This document shows positions 46,275-55,808 of a stretch of DNA of 64,000 nucleotides, piece by piece (within the stretch, counting starts at the first letter, position 1; every line of letters begins with the position of its first letter). The position numbers and the translations under genes are program-made. The DNA is from Altererythrobacter sp. GTDB lineage: Bacteria > Pseudomonadota > Alphaproteobacteria > Sphingomonadales > Sphingomonadaceae. The notes under the pieces are model-generated. The model was not told where the DNA came from. It searched no databases and saw nothing but the letters and a program-made list of their open reading frames with translations. The stretch lies in NCBI GenBank assembly GCA_016793865.1, contig JAEULJ010000007.1, forward strand, positions 434,001-498,000, in the 5' to 3' direction.

Positions 46275-47501
46275 TCACATGGCAGCAAGGTCCGGCAGCG
46301 CGTTCCGATCCAGAGTCCGCGATCTGTCGGGCATCGGATATTTCAACCCTGTGGCGCAGTTGAACAGCACAGCCTCGTCCTCCTCCTCGATCCACCCGGC
46401 CGCCAGCGCCGAGCGGTAGGCCGCCAGCGTCGCGCCGCCTTCGGGGCAGAGCAGCAGCCCGTCCTTCTCGGCGCAATCGGCTACCGCTTGCAGGATTGCG
46501 GGGTCGCCGACCGCCACCGCACGGCCCCCGCTTTCACGCACCGCGCGCAGGATCAGGAAGTCGCCGACCGCCTTGGGCACACGGATGCCGGCGGCGACGG
46601 TTTGCGCGTCTTCCCAGCGGACCGCGTGCTCCTCGCCCGCTTCGAAGGCCCTGACGATCGGCGCGCAGCCGCTGGCCTGCACCGCGAACATCTTCGGCCG
46701 CTCGGGGCCGATCCAGCCCAGCGCCTCAAGTTCGGCGAATGCCTTCCACATGCCGATCAGCCCGGTCCCGCCGCCAGTGGGATAGAAGATCGCCTGGGGC
46801 AGCCGCCAACCGAGCTGCGCGGCAAGCTCCAGTCCCATCGTCTTCTTGCCCTCGATCCGATAGGGTTCCTTGAGCGTGGAGAAATCGAACCACAGCCCTT
46901 CCGCCGCCCCCTGCCCCACGATGGCACCGCATTCGTCGATGAGGCCGTTGACGCGATAGACCCGCGCGCCCTGCGCGGCGATCTCGCGCACGTTGATCTC
47001 CGGCGTGTCGTCGGGGCAGAACACCACCGTCTCGATACCCGCGCGGCTGGCGTATGCGGCGAGCGCCGCGCCGGCGTTGCCGTTGGTCGGCATGGCGATT
47101 TTCGTGACGCCCAGTTCCCTGGCCATCGTCACCGCCATCACCAGGCCGCGCGCCTTGAAGCTGCCGGTGGGCAGCCGGCCCTCGTCCTTGACCAGCACCT
47201 TGCCGCCGCCGCTCTTCGGGATCGGGATCAGCGGCGTCTCGATCTCGCCGAGGCTGACGATGTTCGCGGTCCCGCGCACGGGCAGAAGCTCGCGCCAGCG
47301 CCACAGATCGGTGGCGCGCGCCGAGAGCTCGTCACGGCTCAGCGCGCGGCGCATACCGGTCAGATCATAGCGCACCAGCAGCGGCCGGCCGACGGCGGAC
47401 AGGCCGTGGAGCCGATCCGCTTCGTAGCGCTCGCCCGTCAGCGAGCACTCGAGATGCGTCACGAAGGTCTGGCGATCCGCCCGGAGATTGTCGGTCAGCA
47501 T
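46275..47501 (-). CDS. thrC: Threonine synthase-like PLP enzyme
   Basis: A 408-residue fold-type II PLP enzyme predicted to convert O-phosphohomoserine to threonine. It has an N-terminal domain beginning THLECSLTGERY, the PLP-Lys segment TGSFKARGL, TNGNAGAALAAYA and TGGGTGLIGMW. It lacks the long N-terminal domain of E. coli ThrC and resembles the shorter, plant-like type. ATG 47501 overlaps the upstream stop by one base (TGATG). Confidence 0.82.
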   Translation of the reverse strand: MLTDNLRADRQTFVTHLECSLTGERYEADRLHGLSAVGRPLLVRYDLTGMRRALSRDELSARATDLWRWRELLPVRGTANIVSLGEIETPLIPIPKSGGGKVLVKDEGRLPTGSFKARGLVMAVTMARELGVTKIAMPTNGNAGAALAAYASRAGIETVVFCPDDTPEINVREIAAQGARVYRVNGLIDECGAIVGQGAAEGLWFDFSTLKEPYRIEGKKTMGLELAAQLGWRLPQAIFYPTGGGTGLIGMWKAFAELEALGWIGPERPKMFAVQASGCAPIVRAFEAGEEHAVRWEDAQTVAAGIRVPKAVGDFLILRAVRESGGRAVAVGDPAILQAVADCAEKDGLLLCPEGGATLAAYRSALAAGWIEEEDEAVLFNCATGLKYPMPDRSRTLDRNALPDLAAM

Positions 47502-49252
47502 CAGTCGTATTTCACCCCCGCCAGCCCCTGCCCGCCATCGGCGATGAAGGCGGTGATGCGGTCCTCGAACACCGGCAGCGGCACCGAGCCGAGCGCGAGC
47601 AGCACGTCGTGGAACTTGCGGATATCGAACCTGTCGCCGAGTTCGCGTTCCGCGCGCGACCGCTGCTTGCGTATCGTCATCTCGCCGAGCTTGTAGGCCA
47701 GCGCCTGGCCCGGCCAGCTTATGTAGCGATCGATCTCCGTCTCCACCTCTCGCTTGGAAAGCGCGGTATGGTCGGCGAGATAGGCGATCGCCCGTTCGCG
47801 GCTCCATCCCCGTGAGTGGATGCCGGTGTCGATCACCAGCCGCGCCGCGCGCCACATCTCGTAGCTGAGCTTGCCGAAACGTTCATATGGCGTCCGGTAG
47901 ATACCCATCTCCTCGCCCAGGAACTCGGTGTAGAGTCCCCACCCCTCGCCGAAGCCCGAGAAATAGACCTGGCGGCGGAACCTGGGCGCCGCCTCGCGCT
48001 CCAGCGCCAGCGCCATCTGGAAGCTGTGCCCCGGCGCGCATTCGTGGAGCGTGAGCGCGGGGATGTTGTAGAGCGGGCGGCTCGGCAGGTCGTAGGTGTT
48101 CATCTGGCAGGCATCGAGCCCGCCGCGCCCCGCAGTATAGAACGGCGCGATCGCCGGATCGACCGGGCGGATGCCGAAGCGCTTCCTCGGCAGCAGCCCG
48201 AAATAGCGACCGATCACATCGTCCACCCGCTTGGCGGCATAGCTGCTCACCCCCATCAGCTCATCGGCGGACTTCGCGGTGAATTGAGGATCGGTGCGAA
48301 GAAAGGCGATGAAGCTCTTGAGATCACCGGCAAAACCGGCGTCGGCCTTGACCCTCTCCATTTGCGCCGTGATCCGCTCGACTTCGGCCAGGCCGGTGCG
48401 GTGTATCTCGTCGGCGGTGAGGGCGAGCGTGGTGTATTGGCGGATCTGCTGCGCGTAATAGGCCTGACCATCGGGTAGCGCTTCCGCGGCAAGCGTGGAG
48501 CGCGCGCGAACCATATATTCGCCGCGATAGAACGCGAGCAGATCGCGGAAGGCCGGAATCGCGCTTTGCGCGATCGCCAGTCGCGCCTCGGCCTTGAGTT
48601 GCGCCGCCTCCCCGGCAGGGATGCGGGCCGGCATCTGCGCGAAGGCGGCCCAGAACGGGCTTTTCTCCGCATCGTCCACCACCTGCGCCGCGATCGAGGC
48701 GTCGCGGCCCGCAAGCGTCACCGCCGGGACCGAGAACCCGCGCGCGAGCCCCGCGCGGGCATTGGCGATCTGCTCGCCGAAATAGCGATGCAGGTCGCGT
48801 ATCCGGCCAAGATAGCGGCGATAACCCTCCGCATCGTCGAAAGCGCGGCGCGCGGGCAGGTAGCTCCAGAAATCGCTGTCGCTGTCGAAGGGCATCTCCC
48901 ATTCGCGGAAGCGCGCGTCGCCGACCTGCTCCTGCAGGAGTGTACGGAACACCGCTGCATCAATCCGAGCCGCGGGCGAGAGCTGCGCGGACGGGATGGC
49001 GTCGAGGCTCGCCAGTGCCGCTCCTGCCTTGTCCGCGCGCGCCAGATTGGCCGCCGGGGTCACGGAAGCGAAGCTGTCGCCCGGTTCGGTGCTGCCGTCG
49101 GGCTGCTCGATCTGGCGGTATTCGGCGAGCTGATAGGCGTACCAGCCGTCCGTCAGTGCGCTCAGCCGTTCGTCCGCACCCGCTTGGGCAGCCAGCGGCG
49201 CGGCGGCCGCGGCGGCGGCGAGGATCGCCGCCTTCGCGAAAACGATCCTCAT
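47501..49252 (-). CDS. DUF885 family secreted peptidase-like protein
   Basis: A 583-residue protein with a signal peptide (about 1-24) and the conserved DUF885 zinc-like motif LHECAPGHSFQ followed by FGEGWGLYTEFLGEE, similar to the HExxH-type M32-like fold. Relatives are annotated as periplasmic carboxypeptidases or lipoproteins; no lipobox is present. Peptidase activity is inferred. It lies just downstream of grpE. Confidence 0.82.
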   Translation of the reverse strand: MRIVFAKAAILAAAAAAAPLAAQAGADERLSALTDGWYAYQLAEYRQIEQPDGSTEPGDSFASVTPAANLARADKAGAALASLDAIPSAQLSPAARIDAAVFRTLLQEQVGDARFREWEMPFDSDSDFWSYLPARRAFDDAEGYRRYLGRIRDLHRYFGEQIANARAGLARGFSVPAVTLAGRDASIAAQVVDDAEKSPFWAAFAQMPARIPAGEAAQLKAEARLAIAQSAIPAFRDLLAFYRGEYMVRARSTLAAEALPDGQAYYAQQIRQYTTLALTADEIHRTGLAEVERITAQMERVKADAGFAGDLKSFIAFLRTDPQFTAKSADELMGVSSYAAKRVDDVIGRYFGLLPRKRFGIRPVDPAIAPFYTAGRGGLDACQMNTYDLPSRPLYNIPALTLHECAPGHSFQMALALEREAAPRFRRQVYFSGFGEGWGLYTEFLGEEMGIYRTPYERFGKLSYEMWRAARLVIDTGIHSRGWSRERAIAYLADHTALSKREVETEIDRYISWPGQALAYKLGEMTIRKQRSRAERELGDRFDIRKFHDVLLALGSVPLPVFEDRITAFIADGGQGLAGVKYD

Positions 49253-49272
49253 CCCCCCGCCCCCTTGTGCGC

Positions 49273-49839
49273 TCAGTCGGGCTTCTTTGCCACGGCCACC
49301 ATCGCGGGGCGCAGCAGCCGATCCTTGATCATATAGCCCGCCTGCATCTCCTGGACCACCGTGCCGGGCTCATGCTCGGCGGTGGGCACTTCGAGCATGG
49401 CCTGGTGCTGGTTGGGATCGAGCGGCAGGCCGGTCGCGGCGATACGGGTGATGCCGTTCTGCCCGAACACCTTCTCCAGCTCGCGCTGGGTCGCCTCCAC
49501 GCCAGTGACGAAGCCCTTCATGCGCTCGTCCTCGCGAACTTCGGCGGGGATGGCGTCGATCGCGCGGGCCAGATTGTCGGCCACGCTCAGGATATCGCGA
49601 GCGAAGCCCGTGGCGGCATAGGAACGCGCGTCCTGCACCTCCTTCTCCATGCGGCGGCGCAGGTTCTGGGTGTCGGCGCGAGCGTAGAGCAACTCCTGCT
49701 TTGCGGCGTCGAGATCCGCGCGCAGCAGCGCCAGCGCGTCCTCGTCCTCTGCCGCGCCAGCTCGCAGCTCCTCCGGTACGCCGTCCAGTTCCTTCTCCGC
49801 CGCCTCGTCGAGGGCAGCCTGCTTGGGTTCGTCAATCAC
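49273..49839 (-). CDS. grpE: Nucleotide exchange factor GrpE
   Basis: A 188-residue DnaK exchange factor. A long coiled coil (about 15-85) is followed by the C-terminal domain with GFVTGVEATQRELEKVF, HQAMLEVPT and the terminal DRLLRPAMVAVAK. The start is GTG 49839 (or GTG 49851); both lie just after the hrcA stop, so hrcA-grpE is an operon. No ATG is available. Confidence 0.94.
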   Translation of the reverse strand: MIDEPKQAALDEAAEKELDGVPEELRAGAAEDEDALALLRADLDAAKQELLYARADTQNLRRRMEKEVQDARSYAATGFARDILSVADNLARAIDAIPAEVREDERMKGFVTGVEATQRELEKVFGQNGITRIAATGLPLDPNQHQAMLEVPTAEHEPGTVVQEMQAGYMIKDRLLRPAMVAVAKKPD

Positions 49840-49852
49840 GAGAAAATCCACT

Positions 49853-50890
49853 TTATCCGAAACGTTTCGCCAGTTGCCTGGCCGTGAAGTCCACCATGGG
49901 CACAACCCGGGCGTAATTCAACCGCGTGGGACCGATCACGCCGAGCACGCCGACCACCCGTCCCTCGCGATCGCGATAGGGCGCGGCAATCACCGATGAG
50001 CCCGAAAGCGAGAACAGCCGGTTCTCGCTGCCGATGAAAATCCGCATCGCCTCGGCCTTGCGCGCGCTGTCGAGCAGCCGCGCGACCGCCTCGCGGCTCT
50101 CGAGCTCCTCGATTAGCAGACGCACCCGCTCGATATCGCCCAGGGCCGCCGCGTCGAGCAGATTGGCCTGGCCACGCACGATCAGCACCGGGCGGCGCGC
50201 CGCGTCCTCGCTCCACACCGCCAACCCTCGCTGCACGAGATCGGTGCTGGCGGTGTCGAGTGCGCTGCGCCCACCTGTGATCTCGGCGGCGATCGCGGCA
50301 GATGCTTCGGACAGGGTGCGCCCGGTCATCCGCGCCCGCAGATAATTGTCCGCCTGCTCGAGCGATTCATCGCCCTCCGCTGCTTCGAACAGGCGGTTCT
50401 CCACCGCCCCGTCCTCGCCCACCAGAACCGCCAGCGCGCGCCCTGGCGCGATCCGCAGGAGCCGCACCTGCGCCAGCCGCGGCTCTCGCTTCGGCACCAT
50501 CACGATCCCGGCCGCGCCCGAGAGATCGGAAAGCAGCGCGCTGGCTTCTTCCAGCGCCTGCTCGATCGGTCCCGCGCCCGTCAGCCGCTGGGCGATCGCC
50601 GCCTGCTCATGCACGCTCGGCTCCGCCACCTGCATCATCGCGTCCACGAACAGGCGCAGGCCGGTTTCGGTAGGCATCCTGCCGGCACTGGTGTGCGGCG
50701 CCGCAAGCAGGCCGACATCCTCGAGCTCGGCCAGGACCGACCGGATCGATGCGGGCGAGAGATTGAGCCCGCCGCCGCCCGCCAGCGCCTTGGACCCAAC
50801 CGGTTGGCCGCTGTCGAGATAGCCCTCCACCACAAGCCGGAAGATGTCCCGGGCGCGGGTGGTCAGATCGGTGAGCGGGGGCGCAGGCAT
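49853..50890 (-). CDS. hrcA: Heat-inducible transcription repressor HrcA
   Basis: A 345-residue repressor that in many bacteria binds CIRCE operators of groESL/dnaK. It has an N-terminal winged helix ([44 protein letters not shown]) and a C-terminal dimer/GAF-like region ending [18 protein letters not shown]. No CIRCE element (TTAGCACTC-N9-GAGTGCTAA) was found upstream of hrcA or dnaK, so its targets here, e.g. groESL, lie outside the window. Confidence 0.95.
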   Translation of the reverse strand: MPAPPLTDLTTRARDIFRLVVEGYLDSGQPVGSKALAGGGGLNLSPASIRSVLAELEDVGLLAAPHTSAGRMPTETGLRLFVDAMMQVAEPSVHEQAAIAQRLTGAGPIEQALEEASALLSDLSGAAGIVMVPKREPRLAQVRLLRIAPGRALAVLVGEDGAVENRLFEAAEGDESLEQADNYLRARMTGRTLSEASAAIAAEITGGRSALDTASTDLVQRGLAVWSEDAARRPVLIVRGQANLLDAAALGDIERVRLLIEELESREAVARLLDSARKAEAMRIFIGSENRLFSLSGSSVIAAPYRDREGRVVGVLGVIGPTRLNYARVVPMVDFTARQLAKRFG

Positions 50891-50898
50891 GAGGAATT

Positions 50899-50926
50899 AT
50901 CTAGCCGCTCCCCTTGCAGCCTCAAG
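50899..50926 (-). promoter_or_regulatory. Putative heat-shock promoter of hrcA-grpE
   Basis: CTTGAG (50926-50921) and CTAGAT (50904-50899) with a 16-base spacer mirror the dnaK promoter candidate. The -10 ends about 8 bases before the hrcA ATG, implying a nearly leaderless mRNA. The two candidates share CTTGNG-N16-CTANAT. Confidence 0.45.
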
Positions 50927-50971
50927 CCCCTTGGACCAAACGCGCCGCACAACCAGCGAATGGAATCCCTC

Positions 50972-51688
50972 ATGCGACCATCCGGCCGCGCGCCCGACGA
51001 GATGCGCGCCATTACCATCGAGACCGCCTTCACCCGCCATGCCGAAGGCGCCTGCCTGATCGGCTTCGGCGATACCAAGGTGCTGTGCACGGCGAGCGTC
51101 GAAGATCGCATCCCGCCCTGGCTTCGCGGCAAGGGCCAGGGTTGGGTGACCGGCGAGTACTCCATGCTGCCGCGTGCCACGCACACCCGTGGCGACCGCG
51201 AAGCTGCGCGCGGCAAGCAATCGGGCAGGACACAGGAAATACAGCGTCTTATCGGGCGCTCCTTACGTGCCGTGGTAGATATGAAGCTGCTCGGCGAACG
51301 CCAGGTGGTGCTGGATTGCGATGTCATCCAGGCCGATGGCGGCACGCGCACGGCGGCGATTTCGGGCGCCTGGGTCGCCCTGCGGCTGGCGGTTGACGGG
51401 CTGCTCGCCTCGGGCAAGCTTTCCGCCGACCCGATCCTCGGCAAGGTGGCCGCGGTATCCTGCGGCATCCACAAGGGCACTCCCGTGCTCGATCTCGACT
51501 ATCCCGAGGATTCCGCGGCCGACGCGGACGCCAATTTCGTCCTCATCGAGGGCGGCAAGATCGCCGAGGTCCAGGCGACGGCGGAAGGCGTATGCTACGA
51601 CGAGGAAGCGCTTCTCCGGCTGCTCCGCCTCGCCCGCATGGGTTGCGACCGCATCTTCGCGGCGCAGGAGAAGGCGACTCGGGGATGA
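50972..51688 (+). CDS. rph: Ribonuclease PH
   Basis: A 238-residue phosphorolytic 3'-exoribonuclease for tRNA 3'-end maturation. It starts [14 protein letters not shown], with phosphate-binding residues in [19 protein letters not shown] and [17 protein letters not shown] 50972 with an upstream GGAA is preferred to 50960. It overlaps rdgB by 4 bp and is divergent from hrcA. Confidence 0.96.
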   Translation: MRPSGRAPDEMRAITIETAFTRHAEGACLIGFGDTKVLCTASVEDRIPPWLRGKGQGWVTGEYSMLPRATHTRGDREAARGKQSGRTQEIQRLIGRSLRAVVDMKLLGERQVVLDCDVIQADGGTRTAAISGAWVALRLAVDGLLASGKLSADPILGKVAAVSCGIHKGTPVLDLDYPEDSAADADANFVLIEGGKIAEVQATAEGVCYDEEALLRLLRLARMGCDRIFAAQEKATRG

Positions 51689-52314
51689 CACGCCGCCTGG
51701 GCTCCGGCTCGCTGGTGATCGCCACGCACAACGCCGGCAAGCTGAAGGAGATTTCAGCGCTGCTCGAGCCGCATGGGGTGAAATGCCTCAGCGCCGGCTC
51801 GCTCGGCCTGCCCGAACCGGCGGAGACCGGCACCAGTTTCGTCGAGAACGCCCTGCTGAAAGCGCGCGCGGCGGCGGAAGCCTCAGGCCTGGCCGCGCTG
51901 GCCGACGACAGCGGCCTTTCCGTGGACGCGCTGAACGGGCGCCCGGGCGTTTACACCGCCGACTGGGCCGAACGGCAGTGGTTCGAAGGCAAGCCGGGAC
52001 GCGACTGGTTCATGGCGATGGGCAAGGTCGAAGGGATGCTCCAGGCCTTGGGGCCCGATGCGCCACGTGGCTGTGCGTTTCACTGCGTCCTGGCCCTGGC
52101 CTGGCCCGATGGGGAGAGCGCGGTCTACGAGGGCGCGGCGCGCGGAACGCTGGCCTGGCCGCCGCGCGGGATCATGGGGTTCGGCTACGATCCTGTGTTC
52201 GTGCCCGAGGGCGGAGCACGGACCTTCGCGGAGCTCGATCCGGGTGAAAAGCACCGCATAAGCCACCGCGCCGCGGCCTTTGCGAAGCTCGTCGCGGCCA
52301 ATTTCGGCACCTGA
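51685..52314 (+). CDS. rdgB: XTP/dITP pyrophosphatase RdgB
   Basis: The 209-residue house-cleaning enzyme removes non-canonical purine NTPs. It has [39 protein letters not shown], and [12 protein letters not shown] with later [10 protein letters not shown]. The ATGA overlap with rph matches the usual rph-rdgB-hemW order (hemW is 0.7 kb downstream). Confidence 0.95.
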   Translation: MTRRLGSGSLVIATHNAGKLKEISALLEPHGVKCLSAGSLGLPEPAETGTSFVENALLKARAAAEASGLAALADDSGLSVDALNGRPGVYTADWAERQWFEGKPGRDWFMAMGKVEGMLQALGPDAPRGCAFHCVLALAWPDGESAVYEGAARGTLAWPPRGIMGFGYDPVFVPEGGARTFAELDPGEKHRISHRAAAFAKLVAANFGT

Positions 52315-52364
52315 TTGGCGAGGTTGCCGGAAACCCGCGCCTACGCGAGCCGTCGCCGGTTCGC

Positions 52365-52934
52365 TCAGAAGGGGGACTGGCCCATGACATTGCCGGCCGG
52401 GAAATAGCGGCACACCAGCACATCCATGCCCTTGCCCGTATCCACCGCACAGCCGATCTCGCGCGTGTCGCGCCACACGATCTGCGAATAATGGCCGACA
52501 TCCGTCCAATCGCCGGTGAGCGATACATAGGGGAAGGCGGCAGCGCGGAAATAGCGGCGCTCGTCCAGGAACATCTCCAGCATGTCCTGCGTGTTCCAGG
52601 TGCCGGCGGTGCCCATCCACAGGTTCTCACCGTGGCCGCTGCGCGAGGCCGCCGCCGAATGCTGGGCTACCCCGCGAACGGCAAGCTCGCGAGCCCATTG
52701 GCCGGCGTCACGCGCCAGCACCGGGTTCCAGCGCAGCGGCGGCAGACCCAGGCGGGCCCGTTCGCTGTTGTGGATGGCGAGCACCCGCTCCGCGTCGCTG
52801 GCAGGAGGCTGGGCATACGCGGCCGCTTCGGCCGACACGACCGGACGGGCCTGCGCACTTGCGCTAAGCACCAAGGCTAGGGCAGATGCCAGCGCAGCGC
52901 CCCGCCTGGCAAAGCTGATGGCCATGCTCGGCAT
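52365..52934 (-). CDS. Secreted CAP-domain (SCP/PR1-like) protein
   Basis: A 189-residue exported protein with a signal peptide (cleavage near SASAQA) and a CAP domain: NSERARLGLPPLRWN, RSGHGENLWMG and VGHYSQIVWRDTREIGCA. Catalytic His/Glu/His-type residues of CAP proteins are in HSAAAS, GENLW and GHYSQ. The activity is uncertain. It is inserted between rdgB and hemW on the opposite strand. Starts at 52934 or 52925. Confidence 0.84.
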   Translation of the reverse strand: MPSMAISFARRGAALASALALVLSASAQARPVVSAEAAAYAQPPASDAERVLAIHNSERARLGLPPLRWNPVLARDAGQWARELAVRGVAQHSAAASRSGHGENLWMGTAGTWNTQDMLEMFLDERRYFRAAAFPYVSLTGDWTDVGHYSQIVWRDTREIGCAVDTGKGMDVLVCRYFPAGNVMGQSPF

Positions 52935-52975
52935 CCGCCGGTTATACTCCCGCAACAGTTAACGATGTGTTGCAA

Positions 52976-54148
52976 ATGCAGACCATGCTTGCCCTCTATG
53001 TGCACTGGCCGTTCTGCCTGGCAAAGTGCCCGTATTGCGACTTCAACAGCCACGTTCGCTCCGCGATCGACGCAGCGGCATGGCGCGACGCGTTACTGGC
53101 CGATCTTGCGTGGGAGGCAAGCCGGATTTCGCCCCGCCCCATTGGCAGCGTGTTCTTCGGCGGCGGCACGCCAAGCCTGATGCCGCCCGCGCTGGTGGAG
53201 GCGGTGCTCGAACGGGCCGAAAGCCTGTTCGGCTTCGCGCCGGGGGTGGAGATCACGCTGGAAGCCAATCCATCCTCGGTGGAGGCGGATAATTTCGCCG
53301 CCCTCGCAGGGATCGGGGTCAACCGTGTCTCGTTGGGGGTGCAGTCACTGGACGACGGCGTGCTGGCCATGCTCGGGCGGCTGCATTCGGCAACCGAGGC
53401 CCTGGCGGCGCTGGAGATGGCGCAACGCCACTTCCAGCGCGTGTCCTTCGACCTGATCTACGCCCGCCCTGGCCAAAGCCCGGATCAATGGCGCGGCGAG
53501 CTGACGCGGGCGCTCGGCTTCGGCACCGAGCATCTCTCGCTCTACCAGCTCACCATCGAGCCCGGCACCCGCTTCGCCACCGATGTCCGGCGTGGTGCGC
53601 TGGTGCCGCTGGACGATGACGCCGCGGCGGATCTGTTCGCGCTGACGCAGGAACTGACCGGTGGCGCCGGCCTGCCCGCCTATGAGATCAGCAACCACGC
53701 CCGGCCTGGTTGCGAGAGCCGGCACAACATGGCCTATTGGCGCTACCATGATTACGCCGGGATCGGCCCCGGCGCGCATGGGCGGCGCGGGGGCGTGGCG
53801 ACGGTACGCCACCGCAAGCCGGAGAACTTCCTCGCCGCCGTGGAGCGCCAGGGCCACGGCATCGCGGAGGAGCGCGCCCTGCCCCCTGCCGAGCAAGCCG
53901 GCGAGGCGTTGATGATGGGGCTGCGCCTGCGCGAGGGGATCGATGCCGAGGCGCTGGCGCAGCGCTTCGCGCTCGATCGCGATGCCCTGTTCGACGCCCG
54001 CAAGCTGGCGTTCTACGAAGGGCAACGGCTGGTGCGGCGCGAGGGCGCGCGCATCGCCGTCACCCCCGCCGGAATGCCCCTGCTCGACGGGCTGCTGCCG
54101 GAACTGCTCGCCCCCGCGATGACGTCGCCCCCACCGGTGGCGGCATGA
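52976..54148 (+). CDS. hemW: Heme chaperone HemW (radical SAM)
   Basis: A 390-residue HemN-like radical SAM protein; HemW delivers heme and is often mis-named coproporphyrinogen oxidase. The [4Fe-4S] motif is CLAKCPYC (Cys14, Cys18, Cys21); GGGTPS and QSLDDGVL follow. Longer HemN oxidases carry CxxxCxxCxC; here a Phe replaces the fourth Cys, as in HemW. Start ATG 52976 (GTG 52967 possible). Confidence 0.9.
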   Translation: MQTMLALYVHWPFCLAKCPYCDFNSHVRSAIDAAAWRDALLADLAWEASRISPRPIGSVFFGGGTPSLMPPALVEAVLERAESLFGFAPGVEITLEANPSSVEADNFAALAGIGVNRVSLGVQSLDDGVLAMLGRLHSATEALAALEMAQRHFQRVSFDLIYARPGQSPDQWRGELTRALGFGTEHLSLYQLTIEPGTRFATDVRRGALVPLDDDAAADLFALTQELTGGAGLPAYEISNHARPGCESRHNMAYWRYHDYAGIGPGAHGRRGGVATVRHRKPENFLAAVERQGHGIAEERALPPAEQAGEALMMGLRLREGIDAEALAQRFALDRDALFDARKLAFYEGQRLVRREGARIAVTPAGMPLLDGLLPELLAPAMTSPPPVAA

Positions 54149-55035
54149 CGTCAGCCGATCTGCTCGAGGCTTGGTGCGGCCATCTGGCGCAGGGACGGCG
54201 GCGCTCTCCTCATACCGTGCGCGCCTATAGTGCGGCGGCTGCGCGTCTGCTGGCGCGTACCGGTGCGGGGAGCTGGGCCGAGGTGGCGGGCATGGACGGA
54301 GCTGCCTTGCGCGCGCAGCTCGCGGCGCGGCGGGCGGAGGGGCTGAGCAACGCCTCGGCCGCGCGCGAGCTGTCCGCGCTCAAGGGCTTCATCGCCTTCG
54401 CCAGAGCACAGACCGGCGCGGCCGACGCCGCCCCCCCACGGCTGCGCGGGCCGCGCATCAGGAAGGGCCTGCCCCGCCCCGTCACGCCCGACGAGGTGGT
54501 GGGGCTGGCGGAAGAGGTTGCCGGTCTCGCGCGCGAGGACTGGATCGGCGCGCGCGACCGGGCGGTGCTGCTGCTGCTCTACGGCGCGGGCCTGCGGATC
54601 GCGGAGGCGCTGTCGCTGACGGGCGCCGATCATCCCCTCGGCGAACGCCTCACCGTCACCGGAAAGGGCGGAAAGCAGCGCGTGACGCCAATCCTGCCGA
54701 TCGTGCGAGCGGCAGTGGCGGAGTACGTCCAGCGCTGCCCCTGGCCACTCGATCCTGCCGGGCCGCTGTTTCGCGGCGCCAAGGGCGGGGCGCTGGGCCA
54801 GGGCCTGGTGCAGAAGGCGGTGGCGCGGGCGCGGGTCACGCTGGGCCTGCCCGCCACCGCCACGCCCCACGCGCTACGCCACAGCTTCGCCACCCATCTG
54901 CTGGGCGCGGGCGTGGACCTGCGGAGCCTTCAGGAGCTGCTGGGCCATGCCAGCCTCGGCTCCACGCAAATCTACACCAGGGTGGACGCCGCGACGCTGC
55001 TCGACACCTACCGCACCGCGCATCCCCGCGCCTAA
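54145..55035 (+). CDS. xerC: Tyrosine recombinase XerC
   Basis: This 296-residue site-specific recombinase resolves chromosome dimers. The catalytic residues are visible: Arg in GAGLRIAEAL, Lys in GKGGKQRV, HALRHSFATHLL, LGHASLGSTQIY with Tyr in the C-terminal region. It is coupled to hemW (ATGA). The housekeeping size and location argue against a mobile-element integrase. XerC versus XerD is assigned by length and context only. Confidence 0.87.
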   Translation: MTSADLLEAWCGHLAQGRRRSPHTVRAYSAAAARLLARTGAGSWAEVAGMDGAALRAQLAARRAEGLSNASAARELSALKGFIAFARAQTGAADAAPPRLRGPRIRKGLPRPVTPDEVVGLAEEVAGLAREDWIGARDRAVLLLLYGAGLRIAEALSLTGADHPLGERLTVTGKGGKQRVTPILPIVRAAVAEYVQRCPWPLDPAGPLFRGAKGGALGQGLVQKAVARARVTLGLPATATPHALRHSFATHLLGAGVDLRSLQELLGHASLGSTQIYTRVDAATLLDTYRTAHPRA

Positions 55036-55649
55036 GGTGTGTTGTCGCGATCGTTCCGTGGCTTCCAGTTGATCACGCGCCAGACATAAACCACGACCGC
55101 GATGACCGTGAGGCCGACCAGTATCCACCCCAATATGTCCTGCGACTGGGCCAGCCACCGCGAAAGCTGCTTGCCCCCTTCGACCAGCAGCAGGTTCCAG
55201 ATGAAGACGCCAGCGGTGGTGAACAGCAGGAACTTCACGCGGCTCATCCGCGCCAGGCCCGCCGGCAGCGAGATGATTGTCCGCAGGATGGGCGAGAAGC
55301 GCAGCGCGAACACCACCCAGTGCCCGTGGCGCTGGAAGAAGTGCTGCCCCTTTTCCACATCCTCCCATTCGATCGTAAGCCAGCGGCCGTAGCGCTCGAC
55401 ATAGGGCATCAGCCTGCGCTCGCCCCAGTGCCATCCGATCCAGAACCAGACGTAGTTGCCCGCTACCGAACCGATCGTGCCGGCGATCATCAGCGGCCAG
55501 AACTCCATCGTTCCGCGCGCCACCGCCACGCCGCCCGCGCCCATGATGACTTCGCTGGGGATGGGCGGAAAGATGTTCTCGAGCGCCATCAACAGGGCAA
55601 TGCCCAGGTAGCCGCCACGGGTGATCGCTTCGAAGATGAGTTCCTGCAT
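55032..55649 (-). CDS. DedA-family membrane protein
   Basis: A 205-residue SNARE-associated/DedA protein, implicated in lipid flipping and membrane homeostasis. It has ENIFPPIPSEVIMGAGG and FFQRHGHWVVFALRFSPILRT, with about five hydrophobic segments. Its stop shares CTAA with the xerC stop (tail-to-tail overlap of 4 bp). Confidence 0.92.
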   Translation of the reverse strand: MQELIFEAITRGGYLGIALLMALENIFPPIPSEVIMGAGGVAVARGTMEFWPLMIAGTIGSVAGNYVWFWIGWHWGERRLMPYVERYGRWLTIEWEDVEKGQHFFQRHGHWVVFALRFSPILRTIISLPAGLARMSRVKFLLFTTAGVFIWNLLLVEGGKQLSRWLAQSQDILGWILVGLTVIAVVVYVWRVINWKPRNDRDNTP

Positions 55650-55808
55650 ACCGCCTCCAACGCGCAAAAGGGCGAAAAGGCCAGCGAAAATTGGCCGTTG
55701 CGACTCGCTCAGTTCATCGCTAAAAATGCACTGTTCGTCGCAGCCGAACCCGGCATATCGCGCGGTGGCTGCTTGCCAGAGCGGACGAACGCACGAGGGC
55801 CACAGGCC

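Noticed and set aside
54145-55035. Tyrosine recombinase as a sign of a mobile element
   Set aside because: It has housekeeping Xer size, is coupled to hemW, and has no att repeats or foreign genes around it.
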